DNA of 64,000 bases, taken from positions 85,536 to 149,535 of the forward strand of contig CANLZY010000015.1 of the NCBI GenBank assembly GCA_947495685.1. The letters are read 5' to 3'. The position numbers were made by a program, and so were the translations under genes. Origin of the DNA: an uncultured Tropicimonas sp. GTDB taxonomy: Bacteria; Pseudomonadota; Alphaproteobacteria; Rhodobacterales; Rhodobacteraceae. Below are positions 38,954 through 48,638 of this stretch, piece by piece. A model generated the notes under the pieces. It had not been told where the DNA came from, did no database searches, and saw nothing but the letters and a program-made list of their open reading frames with translations. The number at the start of each line of letters is the position of its first letter. Position 1 is the first letter of the stretch.

Positions 38954-39622
38954 ATGCCCGGCGCAGACACGGCACCCGACATCGGACGGATCATTCGCAC
39001 CGAGGCCTGCATCGCCGAGGGCGTTGCGTTCCTTGCGTCGGCTGACCCTCGGCTTGTGCCGGCACTGGAGGTGTGCGGACCAATCCCGCTGCGATTGCGA
39101 CCGGACGGCTTCTCGGCGCTGCTGTCGGCCATCGTCAGCCAACAGGTCTCGGTGGCGTCTGCCGCGGCAATCTGGGCGCGTGTAGAGACGGCAGGGCTGG
39201 TCACGGTCCAGGCCGTGTCGACAGCGACGGACGAGGAGCTTCGGGCCTGTGGCCTCAGTCGGCCCAAAGTGCGCTATGCGCGGGCGTTGACCTGTGCCGG
39301 CATCGACTATCCAGCCCTGCGCCACGCTCCCACGCCGCAGGTTGTCCAAACCCTTGTTGCCGTTCCGGGCATCGGGCTCTGGACAGCAGAGGTCTATGCG
39401 ATGCTGGCGCTTGGGCGGGCCGATGTGCTGGCGGCGGGCGACCTGGCCCTGCAGGAATCGGCGCGGATGCTGTTTTCCCTTGAAACGCGCCCTTCCGAGG
39501 CGGAGCTGCGCGCCATGGCAAAGGCCTGGAGCCCGTGGCGGGCTGTCGCCGCTCGCATCCTGTGGGCCTATTTCCGGGCAATGAAGCAGCGCGAGGGGAT
39601 TGGTGGCCCGGAAACTGCTTGA
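38954..39622 (+). CDS. DNA-3-methyladenine glycosylase II (AlkA-like)
   Basis: 222-residue HhH-GPD glycosylase that removes alkylated bases. The helix-hairpin-helix (VPGIGLWTAEVYAML) and a downstream catalytic Asp (ADVLAAGD) are visible. It lacks the N-terminal domain of E. coli AlkA, like many short bacterial relatives. The upstream GGAGGAGAGC is a strong ribosome-binding site. A 59-base gap leads to the esterase. Confidence 0.9.
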   Translation: MPGADTAPDIGRIIRTEACIAEGVAFLASADPRLVPALEVCGPIPLRLRPDGFSALLSAIVSQQVSVASAAAIWARVETAGLVTVQAVSTATDEELRACGLSRPKVRYARALTCAGIDYPALRHAPTPQVVQTLVAVPGIGLWTAEVYAMLALGRADVLAAGDLALQESARMLFSLETRPSEAELRAMAKAWSPWRAVAARILWAYFRAMKQREGIGGPETA

Positions 39623-39681
39623 AACCCCGGATTTTCTGCGTAGGGGTGAAGCCTGTTGGCAGGCAGCAAGAGGCAGAAAAC

Positions 39682-40353
39682 ATGGCACGCGAACTGAATT
39701 CGGGGCGCAAGGGCGTCGCAAAGGGCACGGCGAAACAGGTGGTGGTGTTCGTTCACGGCTATGGCGCGGACGGTAACGATCTGCTGGGGTTGGCCGATCC
39801 GCTGATGCCCCACATGCCGGGAACGGCGTTCTATTCGCCCGACGCGCCGGAAAGCTGTACCAACAACCCGATGGGGTTCCAGTGGTTTCCAATCCCCTGG
39901 CTGGACGGATCCTCCGAGGAAGATGCCGAAGCCGGGATGCGGCTGGCCGAGGATGACCTGAATGCGTTCATCGATCACGTTCTGGCTGAAGAGGGGCTGA
40001 CGCCGGACCGTCTGGCGTTGGTCGGCTTTTCCCAGGGCACCATGATCTCGTTGCAGGTTGCACCGCGCCGGGATGCCCCCATCGGGGCGCTGGTCGGGTT
40101 CTCCGGGCGTCTCATGGCTCCCGAGATGCTGGTGGACGAGGCCCGGGTCAAGATGCCGGTGCTGCTGCTTCACGGGGATCAGGACGATGTCGTGCCGTTT
40201 GCATCGTTGGAGGAGGCCGCCGATACATTGGTCGCCGCCGAGTTCGAGGTCTATGCCTTCGTGATGAAGGGCACGGGTCACGGGATCGGGCACGACGGTC
40301 TGGGCCAGGCGCTCGGCTTCCTGCGGATGAAACTGGGGCTGGAGCCGGGCTGA
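39682..40353 (+). CDS. Alpha/beta hydrolase, phospholipase/carboxylesterase family
   Basis: 223-residue serine hydrolase. The oxyanion-side segment VFVHGYGADGND, the nucleophile elbow GFSQGTM (Ser), the Asp in LLLHGDQDDVVPF and the His in GTGHGIG form a complete triad. Such enzymes cleave short-chain esters or lysophospholipids. The start at 39682 follows an AGAGGCAG ribosome-binding site. Confidence 0.9.
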   Translation: MARELNSGRKGVAKGTAKQVVVFVHGYGADGNDLLGLADPLMPHMPGTAFYSPDAPESCTNNPMGFQWFPIPWLDGSSEEDAEAGMRLAEDDLNAFIDHVLAEEGLTPDRLALVGFSQGTMISLQVAPRRDAPIGALVGFSGRLMAPEMLVDEARVKMPVLLLHGDQDDVVPFASLEEAADTLVAAEFEVYAFVMKGTGHGIGHDGLGQALGFLRMKLGLEPG

Positions 40354-40496
40354 GCGGCGCCTGCGACGCGGGGTCTGGACGCCGCCTGACCGTTTCCCGG
40401 GACCGTCCGTCACATGGTTGCAACGGTGTGGCGGCAGGATTTTGGTGGTCCGCACAGGATCACGGGGGTTGTCAGGCGGCAAACGCCACATATAGT

Positions 40497-40540
40497 CGTT
40501 TCCGGGCCAGGGCGGGTCGTCCCGCCCTGGCCCGGAAACG
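40497..40540. terminator. 20-bp perfect hairpin
   Basis: A 20-base stem (40497-40516 with 40521-40540) closes a 4-base TCGT loop, 143 bases after the esterase and 33 before the HNH gene. There is no clear U-tract on either side. It could be a terminator, a 5'-leader structure of the HNH transcript, or a small repeat element. Confidence 0.6.
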
Positions 40541-40573
40541 CGGGCAGTCAGGGCGAGGGCGGAGTCTTTATTG

Positions 40574-41158
40574 ATGCAAGGCACTTTCAGAAAACAGTTT
40601 GTACGGGAACCCAACGACCTGCGGAGCTATCCGGCTCTGGTGCTGAACGCGGATTATCGTCCGCTGTCCTATTATCCGTTGTCGTTGTGGCCCTGGCAGG
40701 AGGCGATCAAGGCCGCCTGGCTCGACCGGGTCGATATCGTCGCAGAATACGAGGAGGTGGTCCGAAGTCCCTCGACCACGATCCGAATTCCGTCAGTGGT
40801 TGTCCTCAAGGATTTCATCAGACCTCAGAAACGCGTTGCCTTCACGCGCTTCAATCTGTTTCTGCGGGACGAGTTCCGTTGTCAGTATTGCGGGGGCGCG
40901 GGCGATCTGACCTTTGACCACGTGGTGCCACGGGCCCGGGGCGGCATCACCAGCTGGGAAAACGTGGTCGCGGCCTGTTCCGGGTGCAATCTCAAGAAGG
41001 GGTCAAAGTCGCTGCGCCAGGTGGGAATGGCGTTGCGCAAGCCACCCCGCCAGCCGGCCGCCGAAGAGCTGCGCAACACGGGGCGGAAATTCCCCCCGAA
41101 CCATCTGCACAAGAGCTGGCTGGATTTCCTGTACTGGGATGCCGAACTGGACGCCTGA
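40574..41158 (+). CDS. HNH endonuclease family protein
   Basis: 194-residue HNH-fold protein. Two zinc CXXC pairs (CQYCGG and CSGCNLKKG) flank the FDHVVPRARGGITSWENVV active-site segment. Proteins of this length with the N-terminal LVLNADYRPLSYYPLSLWPWQEA region are widespread and not tied to phage. The role is uncertain (possibly DNA repair). The ATG at 40574 is used; an upstream TTG at 40571 is in frame. Confidence 0.88.
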   Translation: MQGTFRKQFVREPNDLRSYPALVLNADYRPLSYYPLSLWPWQEAIKAAWLDRVDIVAEYEEVVRSPSTTIRIPSVVVLKDFIRPQKRVAFTRFNLFLRDEFRCQYCGGAGDLTFDHVVPRARGGITSWENVVAACSGCNLKKGSKSLRQVGMALRKPPRQPAAEELRNTGRKFPPNHLHKSWLDFLYWDAELDA

Positions 41159-41175
41159 TTGCAGGGCAGTGGCGC

Positions 41176-41514
41176 TCAGTGTCCGGTGGTGCTGGTCGAA
41201 AAGACCTGCAGCACGACGACACCGGCGATGATCAGGCTCAGGCCCAGAACCGCCGCGAGGTCGAGCTTTTGGCCGAACATCACCAACCCGACGAGGCTGA
41301 TCAGCACGACCCCAAGACCGGACCAGATCGCATAGGCGATGCCGACCGGGATCGTCCGGAGCGCAATGGCCAACAGGTAGAGCGACGCGCCGTAGCCCAC
41401 GATCGCGACGAGCGACGGACCAATACGGGTGAACTGCTGACTGGCCTGCAGCGCAGAGGTGCCGATAACCTCGGCAACGATGGCGCCGATCAGCGCAATC
41501 ACATGGGGTGGCAT
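41176..41514 (-). CDS. Small multidrug resistance (EmrE/SugE-like) transporter
   Basis: 112-residue four-helix membrane protein. The conserved glutamate in helix 1 (AIVAEVIGTSALQAS) and the GIAYAIWSGLG motif in helix 3 are typical of the SMR family, which exports cationic toxic compounds by proton exchange as a dimer. It lies 14 bases after the YitT-family gene on the same strand. Confidence 0.92.
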   Translation of the reverse strand: MPPHVIALIGAIVAEVIGTSALQASQQFTRIGPSLVAIVGYGASLYLLAIALRTIPVGIAYAIWSGLGVVLISLVGLVMFGQKLDLAAVLGLSLIIAGVVVLQVFSTSTTGH

Positions 41515-41528
41515 GGGGCGGTTTCCGA

Positions 41529-42149
41529 TCAGGTTGCGATGTAGCGGTCGCGGCGGTGGTTGAAGGCGATTACCGCGTTCAGAACGGCCGCTCCCAAAAG
41601 CGAATACAGCACAGTGGAAGCCGGAAACAGGAAGAAGGCCACTGAAAACAGTGCGGCGTCAAAGATCAGCTGCACGTAGCCCGCGCGAAACCCGAACCGA
41701 TCCTGGATCAGCAGGGCCGTCACGCCCAGCCCGCCCAGCGAGCCGTGGTGGCGAAACAGGATCAACAGCCCGGTGCCGGTGATGGCCCCGAAGGTGATCA
41801 TGCCGATGATCGGATCGACCGGCCCGAGCGCGATGTGCAGGGGCAGCCATTCCACCAGCAGCGACAGGGCCGTCACGCAGAGCAGCGAGCGCAGGGTGAA
41901 ACTGCGCCCCAGCCGGGTCCACGCCAGCCAGTAGAATGGCAGGTTGACCACAAAGAACACCGGCCCGAAGGCCCAACCGCCGATGTAGGAGATGATCAGC
42001 GCAAGGCCCGCCGTCTGCCCGGTCAGAAACCCCAGGTGGGTGAGGAACAAGAGCCCAAGCGAACAGAAGAACACCCCAAGGGACAGGCCCTGGATGTCTT
42101 CGAGCGGGGTGTGGCGAAGCGACTCGGGGGGGGCGGCGGTCTCGGTCAT
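41529..42149 (-). CDS. YitT family membrane protein
   Basis: 206-residue protein with five or six hydrophobic segments, matching the YitT_membrane family (GLSLGVFFCSLGLLFL at the start, GTGLLILFRHHGSLGG in the middle). The function is unknown. Start at 42149, upstream of the SMR gene on the same strand. Confidence 0.85.
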   Translation of the reverse strand: MTETAAPPESLRHTPLEDIQGLSLGVFFCSLGLLFLTHLGFLTGQTAGLALIISYIGGWAFGPVFFVVNLPFYWLAWTRLGRSFTLRSLLCVTALSLLVEWLPLHIALGPVDPIIGMITFGAITGTGLLILFRHHGSLGGLGVTALLIQDRFGFRAGYVQLIFDAALFSVAFFLFPASTVLYSLLGAAVLNAVIAFNHRRDRYIAT

Positions 42150-42379
42150 GAGAGCCAGATGGCAAACCTTGATGACAAGGTCCAGTGTGGTGAATGGTGT
42201 CAGGCAGGTCGCCAAACGGCGCACGGCCACACTTGGCATCTCCTGGCCGGTTGGCATGGGGTGGAAAGATCGTTCGGGAACCGCTGGCGTGCGACCGTGC
42301 CGCAATGCGAGATCAGCGGATTTGGTCTATGCGCCAAGAGAGTGGCGCGCGACCCTGCCCATGGTGGATGGAGAAATGC

Positions 42380-43159
42380 ATGTGTCGTTGGGCAGCCTAT
42401 GTCGGAGAGCCGATTTTTCTGGAAGAGGTGGTCAGCCGGCCCGGGCATTCGCTTGTCGCGCAAAGCCTTGAGGCGGCGCAATGCCCGACCGCAACCAATG
42501 GCGACGGCTTCGGGCTGGCCTGGTACGATGCGCGCCCCGAGCCGGGCCTGTATCGCGATATCTATCCGGCGTGGTCGGACCCGAACCTGCGGGCGATTTG
42601 CGAGCAGGTGCGCTCTGGGATGTTCCTGGCGCATGTGCGGGCCTCGACCGGGTCTGCCACCAGCCGCAACAATTGCCATCCCTTTGCCGTCGGACGCTGG
42701 TGTTTCATGCACAACGGCCAGGCGGGCGGGTTCGAGCAGTTTCGCAAGCAGGCAGACATGCTGATCCCGGACGCGTTCTACCGGCACCGCAAGGGCGCCA
42801 CCGACAGTGAGGTCCTGTTCCTGCTGGCGCTTGCGGGCGGTCTGGAGCGCGACGGCGGTGCGGCGATGGGGCAGGCGGTGCGCCAGCTTCAGGATCTGTC
42901 TCAGGCAGAAGGGACGGCCCCGCACATGCGGTTCTCGGCCGCTTTCAGCGATGGCAATCACCTGACGGCGGTGCGCTACGCGTCCGACGAGATGGCGCCG
43001 TCGCTGTACTATCGGTTCAGCGACAGCCGAACCGGATTTGCGGTGGTCTCGGAGCCGCTGGAACTGGACGAGGCGGGCTGGACCATGCTGGACCCGGGGC
43101 AAATGGCGCGGTTCGGGCGCGATGGATCGCTTCAGATCGAGTCGTTTGCGCCGACCTGA
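42380..43159 (+). CDS. Class II glutamine amidotransferase
   Basis: 259-residue Ntn-hydrolase with an N-terminal catalytic Cys exposed after Met removal (MCRWAAYVGEP). FLAHVRASTGSATSRNNCHPF and FMHNGQAGGF contribute to the glutamine site. It resembles the YafJ/EgtC group, which hydrolyses gamma-glutamyl amides. No ergothioneine genes are adjacent, so EgtC is not supported. The start at 42380 places the Cys at position 2. Confidence 0.9.
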   Translation: MCRWAAYVGEPIFLEEVVSRPGHSLVAQSLEAAQCPTATNGDGFGLAWYDARPEPGLYRDIYPAWSDPNLRAICEQVRSGMFLAHVRASTGSATSRNNCHPFAVGRWCFMHNGQAGGFEQFRKQADMLIPDAFYRHRKGATDSEVLFLLALAGGLERDGGAAMGQAVRQLQDLSQAEGTAPHMRFSAAFSDGNHLTAVRYASDEMAPSLYYRFSDSRTGFAVVSEPLELDEAGWTMLDPGQMARFGRDGSLQIESFAPT

Positions 43160-43280
43160 TCGGCCAGCAATGGCTCGTGCGGCATCCCGTCTGTGTGGAC
43201 CTGGCAAACAAGAGCCTACAGACGGTTCAGTCGCCCGGCCCAATGGGCGTATTCCCCGCATCGAACAACAGGCTTCTGTC

Positions 43281-44945
43281 ATGCATTCCACCCCCTCCCG
43301 GACACCAGATATCCATCCCGCCGCCCGCGCCTATGCGGCCGAAGTGGCCGCCGGTACCCTGTCGCGCCGAGAATTCCTGACCCGCGCCATGGCGTTGGGC
43401 GTGACCGCCACGATGGCCTACGGGCTGATCGGGCTGCAGGCGCCGGCCCGCGCCCAGGACGCCGTCAGGCAGGGCGGGACGCTTCGGATCGAAAGCACGG
43501 TCAAGGCGCTGAAGGATCCGCGCTCGTTTGACTGGCAGCAAATGTCGAACTTCACCCGTGGCTGGCTGGAATACCTGGTCGAGTACCGCGCCGACGGCGG
43601 TTTTGATGCGATCCTGCTGGAACGCTGGGAGGTGAACGCCGACGCCACCGAGTACGTTCTGACCATTCGCTCGGGCGTGACCTGGAGCAACGGCGACCCG
43701 TTCACCGCTGCGGATGTGGCGTTCAACATCACCCGCTGGTGCGACAAGTCTGCCGAGGGCAACTCCATGGCCAGCCGCATGGCCAGCCTGATCGACGCGG
43801 CGACGGACCAGATCCGCGACGACGTGCTGGAGATCGTCGACGACGTGACACTGATCGTGCGGCCCTCCATGCCCGACATCACGCTGATCGCCGGGTTCTC
43901 GGACTATCCGGCGGCCATCGTGCACCCGAGTTTTTCCGGCGATCCGCTCGACACCCCGATCGGCACCGGGCCGTACATGCCCGAAAGCCTCGAAGTGGGG
44001 GTGAAATCGGTGCTGTTGCGCAACGAGGCTCACACCTGGTGGGGCAAGGGCATCATCGGCGAGGCGGCGTTGGACCGGATCGAATACATCGATTTCGGCG
44101 ATGACATGGCCGGGATCTTTGCCGCGGCGGACGCCGACGAGATCGACATGGTCTATGAAAGCCTGGGCGAGTTCATCGAGCTGTTCGACAGCGTCGAGTG
44201 GATCCGGTCCGAGGCCGTGACCGCGAACACGGTGCTGACCCGCGCCAACCAGATGGCCGAGATCGACGGCACGACACCCTATGCCGATGTCCGCGTGCGC
44301 CGGGCCCTTGCCATGGCCGTGGACAATGCGGTCTGCCTGGAACTGGGGTATTCCGATCTGGGCACGCTGGCCGAAAACCATCATGTCTGCCCGATCCATC
44401 CCGAATACGCCGAACTGCCCGCCCCGGTGCATGACCCCGAGGGGGCGATGGCGCTGATGACCGAGGCCGGGATGCAGGACTATGTGCACGAGCTGATTTC
44501 GATCGATGACGACTGGCGCCGCGCGACCACCGACAGCATCGCCGCCCAGTTGCGGGATGCCGGCTTCAAGGTCGAGCGCAAGATCCTGCCGGGCAACACG
44601 TTCTGGAATGACTGGGCGAAATACGCCTTTTCGACCACCGACTGGGCGCAGCGTCCGCTGGGCGTGCAGGTGCTGGCGCTGGCCTATCGCTCTGGCGCGG
44701 TCTGGAACGAAAGCGGCTTTGCCAACGAAGAATTCGACACGCTGCTGGAACAGGCGATGGCGATCGCCGATGCCGACACGCGCCGGGGGCTGATGCAGCG
44801 GCTGGAGGAGATCCTGCAGGAGCAGGGTGTCATCATCCAGCCCTATTGGCGCTCGACCTTCCGGCATGCGAAGCCGCAGGTCGTGGGGGCCGAGATGCAC
44901 CCGCTGTTCGATATCCACGTCTGCCGCCTGGGCTGGGCCGCCTGA
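43281..44945 (+). CDS. Tat-exported ABC solute-binding protein (peptide/nickel family)
   Basis: 554-residue periplasmic binding protein of the SBP_bac_5 family. A twin-arginine signal is visible at about residues 28-60 (SRREFLTRAMALG, hydrophobic core, ending ARAQD). The body has family segments GGTLRIE, VEVNADATEYVLTIRSGVTWSNGDPF and VRRALAMAVDN. It would bind oligopeptides or similar for an ABC importer, but no permease or ATPase gene is near. The start at 43281 gives an N-region of about 27 residues before the RR motif. A strong terminator follows. Confidence 0.9.
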   Translation: MHSTPSRTPDIHPAARAYAAEVAAGTLSRREFLTRAMALGVTATMAYGLIGLQAPARAQDAVRQGGTLRIESTVKALKDPRSFDWQQMSNFTRGWLEYLVEYRADGGFDAILLERWEVNADATEYVLTIRSGVTWSNGDPFTAADVAFNITRWCDKSAEGNSMASRMASLIDAATDQIRDDVLEIVDDVTLIVRPSMPDITLIAGFSDYPAAIVHPSFSGDPLDTPIGTGPYMPESLEVGVKSVLLRNEAHTWWGKGIIGEAALDRIEYIDFGDDMAGIFAAADADEIDMVYESLGEFIELFDSVEWIRSEAVTANTVLTRANQMAEIDGTTPYADVRVRRALAMAVDNAVCLELGYSDLGTLAENHHVCPIHPEYAELPAPVHDPEGAMALMTEAGMQDYVHELISIDDDWRRATTDSIAAQLRDAGFKVERKILPGNTFWNDWAKYAFSTTDWAQRPLGVQVLALAYRSGAVWNESGFANEEFDTLLEQAMAIADADTRRGLMQRLEEILQEQGVIIQPYWRSTFRHAKPQVVGAEMHPLFDIHVCRLGWAA

Positions 44946-44950
44946 CACGC

Positions 44951-44989
44951 ACAGGCCCGCGATACCATGCAAGGGTATCGCGGGCCTGT
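44951..44989. terminator. 16-bp hairpin terminator after the solute-binding protein
   Basis: Perfect 16-base stem (44951-44966 with 44974-44989) with a 7-base loop, starting 6 bases after the stop and followed by TGTCTT. The short T-rich stretch and strong stem make a good intrinsic terminator. Confidence 0.8.
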
Positions 44990-45035
44990 TGTCTTGCCGT
45001 CAGCGGACAGGACGTCATTCACAAACGGGGGGTGA

Positions 45036-45662
45036 TTATCCGCGGCGGCGGCGCCCAACGGCGGCGATGATCCCGAGTCCGCCAAGCATCAACGGCAGGG
45101 CCGCAGGGATCGGCACAGCCGTGGACTCCTCGATGGTGAAGGTCACCATTGGCGAGACCACGTTGCTCGAAAACGGGTTGGCGCCCAACGTCTGTGGCTG
45201 CTCGGGCGGCGAGACTTCCCAGATCCAGGTGTATTGGCCAGGCGTCATTCCCAGTGCGGCAATGTTGGTGTTCAGAAAGGTCATCGTGGCATTCGCAGAC
45301 GGGTACCTTTGCCCGACGGGAGTACCAACGGAGTCTGGCTGAAGGAGAAATGTATCGCCGGTGGAGGAATCCGGCACAACGCCACCGCCTGTGCCAAAGC
45401 TGGCTGGAGACTGTAGCATGCCGGTATACACGTCAAAGCTATCACTTGGTAGCGTGCCGAAATTCAAGATCCCCGAATTGGGGACCATCCCGATAGACAG
45501 GTTGAAGGGATTTAAGGGTGACGCGACCACGTTGTAAACATCATAGAAGCCCGACGAGGTTATGACGACATTGCCGCCGATTTCCGTCGCCGTGATGACC
45601 ACGCTGGCCGACACTGGGCCGGCGCACAACGCCAACACAGCCAAAGATGCTCCGAATTTCAT
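45036..45662 (-). CDS. VPLPA-CTERM sorting-domain protein
   Basis: 208-residue secreted protein of unknown function. The signal peptide is about residues 1-20 (ending VSA-SV). The C-terminal tail reads AVPIPAALPLMLGG, a hydrophobic stretch and GRRRRG, a good sorting signal. It has no close resemblance to the tandem pair at 13446-14979. The ATG at 45662 is preferred over 45674. It converges on the solute-binding protein gene. Confidence 0.78.
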   Translation of the reverse strand: MKFGASLAVLALCAGPVSASVVITATEIGGNVVITSSGFYDVYNVVASPLNPFNLSIGMVPNSGILNFGTLPSDSFDVYTGMLQSPASFGTGGGVVPDSSTGDTFLLQPDSVGTPVGQRYPSANATMTFLNTNIAALGMTPGQYTWIWEVSPPEQPQTLGANPFSSNVVSPMVTFTIEESTAVPIPAALPLMLGGLGIIAAVGRRRRG

Positions 45663-45851
45663 CAATATTTCCAATTCCTGAAATTTGTTACGTTACGACA
45701 GGGTAAGGGCGGAATGGAGTTTGAAACAAGGTTTTTTTGCTGGGGAAGATGTCGGATGCGGTGCCGGGTAGCGATCCTGCGTGACGGACCCCGCGCGTAG
45801 CCGTCCGGAGAGGCCGTTGTGCTGTTTCTGATGTTAGATGCGGTAAGGGCG

Positions 45852-45877
45852 GCGGGGCGCCACGGCGGGCGCCCCGC
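45852..45877 (-). terminator. Hairpin after icd
   Basis: A 10-bp GC stem (45852-45861 with 45868-45877) begins 6 bases after the icd stop on the minus strand. There is no U-tract, so it is a weak intrinsic terminator or a 3'-end stabiliser. Confidence 0.5.
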
Positions 45878-45883
45878 GGGCGA

Positions 45884-47098
45884 TTATCCTGCCAGCGCCT
45901 TGTTCAGGTTGGACTCGATCTTTTCAAGGAAGCCCATGGTCGTCAGCCAGCCCTGCTCGGGCCCGACCAGCAGCGCAAGGTCCTTGGTCATGTGGCCGCT
46001 TTCGACGGTTTCCACGATGACCTTTTCCAGCGTTGTGGCAAAGGACATCAACGCGATGTTCTCGTCCAGCTTGGCGCGGTGCTTGAGCCCGCCGGTCCAG
46101 GCAAAGATCGACGCGATGGAGTTGGTCGAGGTCTGCTCGCCCTTCTGGTGCTGGCGATAGTGGCGGGTGACGGTGCCGTGGGCGGCCTCGGCCTCGACGA
46201 TCTTGCCGTCGGGCGTCATCAGCTGGCTGGTCATCAGGCCAAGGCTGCCAAAACCCTGCGCCACGGTGTCGGACTGCACGTCGCCATCGTAGTTCTTGGT
46301 GGCCCAGACAAAACCGCCGTTCCACTTCATGCAGCAGGCGACCATGTCGTCGATCAGGCGGTGCTCGTACCAGATGCCGGCGGCCTTGAACTTCGCTTCG
46401 AACTCGGCCTCGAAAATCTCCTGGAACAGTTCCAGGAAACGCCCGTCATATTGCTTGAGGATCGTGTTCTTGGTCGACAGGTAGACCGGCCAGCCCATCT
46501 TGAGGCCGTAGTTCATCGAGGCGCGGGCGAAATCGCGGATCGAGTCATCGAGGTTGTACATGCCCATGAAGACGCCGGCGGAGGGCGAGTCGTAGACTTC
46601 ACGCTCGATCACGGTGCCGTCCTCGCCGACGAATTTCATCGACAGCTTGCCCGCCCCGGGGAATTTGAAATCGGTGGCGCGGTACTGGTCGCCAAAGGCA
46701 TGGCGGCCGATCACGATGGGCTGGGTCCAGCCGGGCACCAGCCGCGGCACGTTCTTGCAGATGATCGGCTGGCGGAACACCACGCCGCCCAGGATGTTGC
46801 GGATCGTTCCATTGGGCGACCGCCACATCTGTTTCAGGCCAAATTCCTCGACCCGCGCCTCGTCCGGCGTGATCGTGGCACATTTGACCGCAACGCCGAC
46901 TTCCTTGGTCTTTTCGGCGGCGTCGATGGTGATCTGGTCGTCGGTGCGGTCCCGTTCCTCGATCCCGAGGTCATAGTACAGCAGGTCGATGTCCAGATAG
47001 GGCAGGACGAGCTTCTGCTTGATGAAATCCCAGATGATCCGGGTCATCTCGTCGCCGTCCATCTCGACGATGGGGTTGTCCACCTTGATCTTGGTCAT
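45884..47098 (-). CDS. icd: Isocitrate dehydrogenase, NADP-dependent
   Basis: 404-residue TCA-cycle enzyme converting isocitrate to 2-oxoglutarate. It belongs to the eukaryote-like subfamily common in alphaproteobacteria: [20 protein letters not shown] at the start, the substrate loop [12 protein letters not shown], and later [16 protein letters not shown]. The length and ends match. Start at 47098. The 388-base gap upstream should carry its promoter. Confidence 0.97.
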   Translation of the reverse strand: MTKIKVDNPIVEMDGDEMTRIIWDFIKQKLVLPYLDIDLLYYDLGIEERDRTDDQITIDAAEKTKEVGVAVKCATITPDEARVEEFGLKQMWRSPNGTIRNILGGVVFRQPIICKNVPRLVPGWTQPIVIGRHAFGDQYRATDFKFPGAGKLSMKFVGEDGTVIEREVYDSPSAGVFMGMYNLDDSIRDFARASMNYGLKMGWPVYLSTKNTILKQYDGRFLELFQEIFEAEFEAKFKAAGIWYEHRLIDDMVACCMKWNGGFVWATKNYDGDVQSDTVAQGFGSLGLMTSQLMTPDGKIVEAEAAHGTVTRHYRQHQKGEQTSTNSIASIFAWTGGLKHRAKLDENIALMSFATTLEKVIVETVESGHMTKDLALLVGPEQGWLTTMGFLEKIESNLNKALAG

Positions 47099-47486
47099 GG
47101 GGGTGCCTTTTTACCTGAGCGGTGTGAATCAAACTTGGGAGACCCATAGACCATTTTTGCGGCGGCGTGAAGAAGGTATGCAGTGGTATACCGAAATGCC
47201 GCAAAGCTTCTGGTCATTGCCGGGGATCGCCGGAAAGGGAGATCTTCCCGCCGAAACAAGAACACCCAGAGGCCGTCCACTTGCGGCGTTCGGACAGGGT
47301 GGCCCCAGACGTGACGCAGCCACCTTGATTGGATCAAGGCGCCCAGGACATCGTCCGGCAAGGCATCGGGGCGGGATCGGCCGAAACAATTGCGGCGTTG
47401 GCAAAGGTCAGCCGAGCGATGGCCGACCTTGAAGACGGATGGCGTGGATGATGTCTTGCCCGAGCAGGCAACCCGGAGCCTGCGCC
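47099..47486. other. Gap upstream of icd, no gene supported
   Basis: 388 bases. An imperfect inverted repeat, GGTAT...ATACC, is seen at about 47176-47193. Open frames here look like non-coding shadows. It holds the icd promoter and the 3' end of the HD-hydrolase transcript. Confidence 0.45.
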
Positions 47487-48062
47487 CTATCCGGAGAAGT
47501 GGGGGGCGATGATGGCGCGAACGTGGTTCCAGACGGCAGGGGCACCGCGCTTGACCTTCTCGCCGACACGGGTGTCGATCTGTTCCAGCGTGACGTCGTA
47601 CTCCGCCCAACTGCCACCGCCCGACACAAGGTTCAACAGCAGCGGTTGAACCCGGTCGATGGCCTTGGCAAACACGGCGTCCGGGGTTTCGGCGGCTTCG
47701 AACTCGTCCCAAAGCGCGCGGAAGGCACGCGCCTGGTCCGCAGGCAGCAATCCGAACAGGCGGTCGGCGGCCACGCGTTCCTTGGCGGCCTGGGCATCGG
47801 CGTCATGGGCGGCGTGAATCGGCATGTCACCCGCGTCGATCTCGACAATGTCATGCAGGAGCAGCATTCGCAGAACCCGGGAGATATCGACCTCGGGATC
47901 AGCCTGATCCGACAGCACCAGGGCGTACATGGCGATGTGCCAGGAATGCTCGGCCGAGTTCTCGGGTCGGGAATTGTCGCTGATCGGGGTGGCGCGCAGG
48001 ATACGCTTGAGACGGTCGATTTCCTGAAGAAAGGCGAATTGGTCTGTCAGGCGTGTGTCCAT
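47487..48062 (-). CDS. HD-domain hydrolase (YfbR/HDDC2-like)
   Basis: 191-residue HD-superfamily protein of the HD_3 type. The first metal His is in ENSAEHSWHIAMYAL, the HD pair in MLLLHDIVEIDAGD, and a late Asp in AKAIDRVQPLL. Relatives are 5'-deoxynucleotidases acting on dNMPs. The start at 48062 fits the family N-terminus (DRLKRILRATP). Confidence 0.88.
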   Translation of the reverse strand: MDTRLTDQFAFLQEIDRLKRILRATPISDNSRPENSAEHSWHIAMYALVLSDQADPEVDISRVLRMLLLHDIVEIDAGDMPIHAAHDADAQAAKERVAADRLFGLLPADQARAFRALWDEFEAAETPDAVFAKAIDRVQPLLLNLVSGGGSWAEYDVTLEQIDTRVGEKVKRGAPAVWNHVRAIIAPHFSG

Positions 48063-48206
48063 GGTCGGGCTCCGGAAAGGGCGGGTGTGGTGTCTGGGGG
48101 GGATCAGGGCATGCGGGCAGAAGGGACGCCGTTGCAGGCACGTGGCACAGGTTTGGTCCCCCAATGGCTCACTGCCCGAAACGCCGGACGAGACGCTTCG
48201 TGTCGA

Positions 48207-48437
48207 TCAGGGGGTGTCCTCGGGGGCTGCCTTGCTGGCCTGGGCGTTCAAGTAGTCGCGCGCGCGCTTCTCCGAAAGCCGAATCCGGATCGAGGTCAGG
48301 TAGGTCTCTTCCATGGTCGTGGAGGTGGCGCCCAATTGCTTGGCGACTTCGTTGATCAGTTCTTCGCGGCCAAGTCGGGTGGCCTCTGCGATCGCGTCGC
48401 GGGCCAAGGCATCGGCCAGATCTTCCAATACGCCCAT
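48207..48437 (-). CDS. Small helical hypothetical protein
   Basis: 76-residue, mostly alpha-helical, charged protein with no signal peptide or membrane segment. The composition matches neighbouring real genes and an AGGGATCC-type ribosome-binding region lies upstream. I do not recognise a family. It lies 144 bases upstream of the HD-hydrolase gene on the same strand. Confidence 0.6.
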   Translation of the reverse strand: MGVLEDLADALARDAIAEATRLGREELINEVAKQLGATSTTMEETYLTSIRIRLSEKRARDYLNAQASKAAPEDTP

Positions 48438-48638
48438 GGGTCAGGGATCCTCTTTTGCGCGGACACTACCATGCCGCGCGGGACCTGCAAGCACCGCCAT
48501 GGCCGCGGGTGCCCACCGCCCGGTGTCGGGCAGCAGGCAATGCGGCCTCAAAGCCGAGGACGAGGGGAAACGCCCCCCATAAGACTGCCGCGACGGTGTC
48601 CCGGTCACGCGGATATGGGGAGGCGTTGGTCCGTTTGA

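Noticed and set aside
40574..41158. Phage or group-intron HNH endonuclease
   Set aside because: The protein is of a widespread chromosomal type, and no phage genes or intron structure surround it.
42380..43159. EgtC of ergothioneine synthesis
   Set aside because: The fold matches, but no egtB or egtD gene is near, so only the general amidotransferase call is kept.
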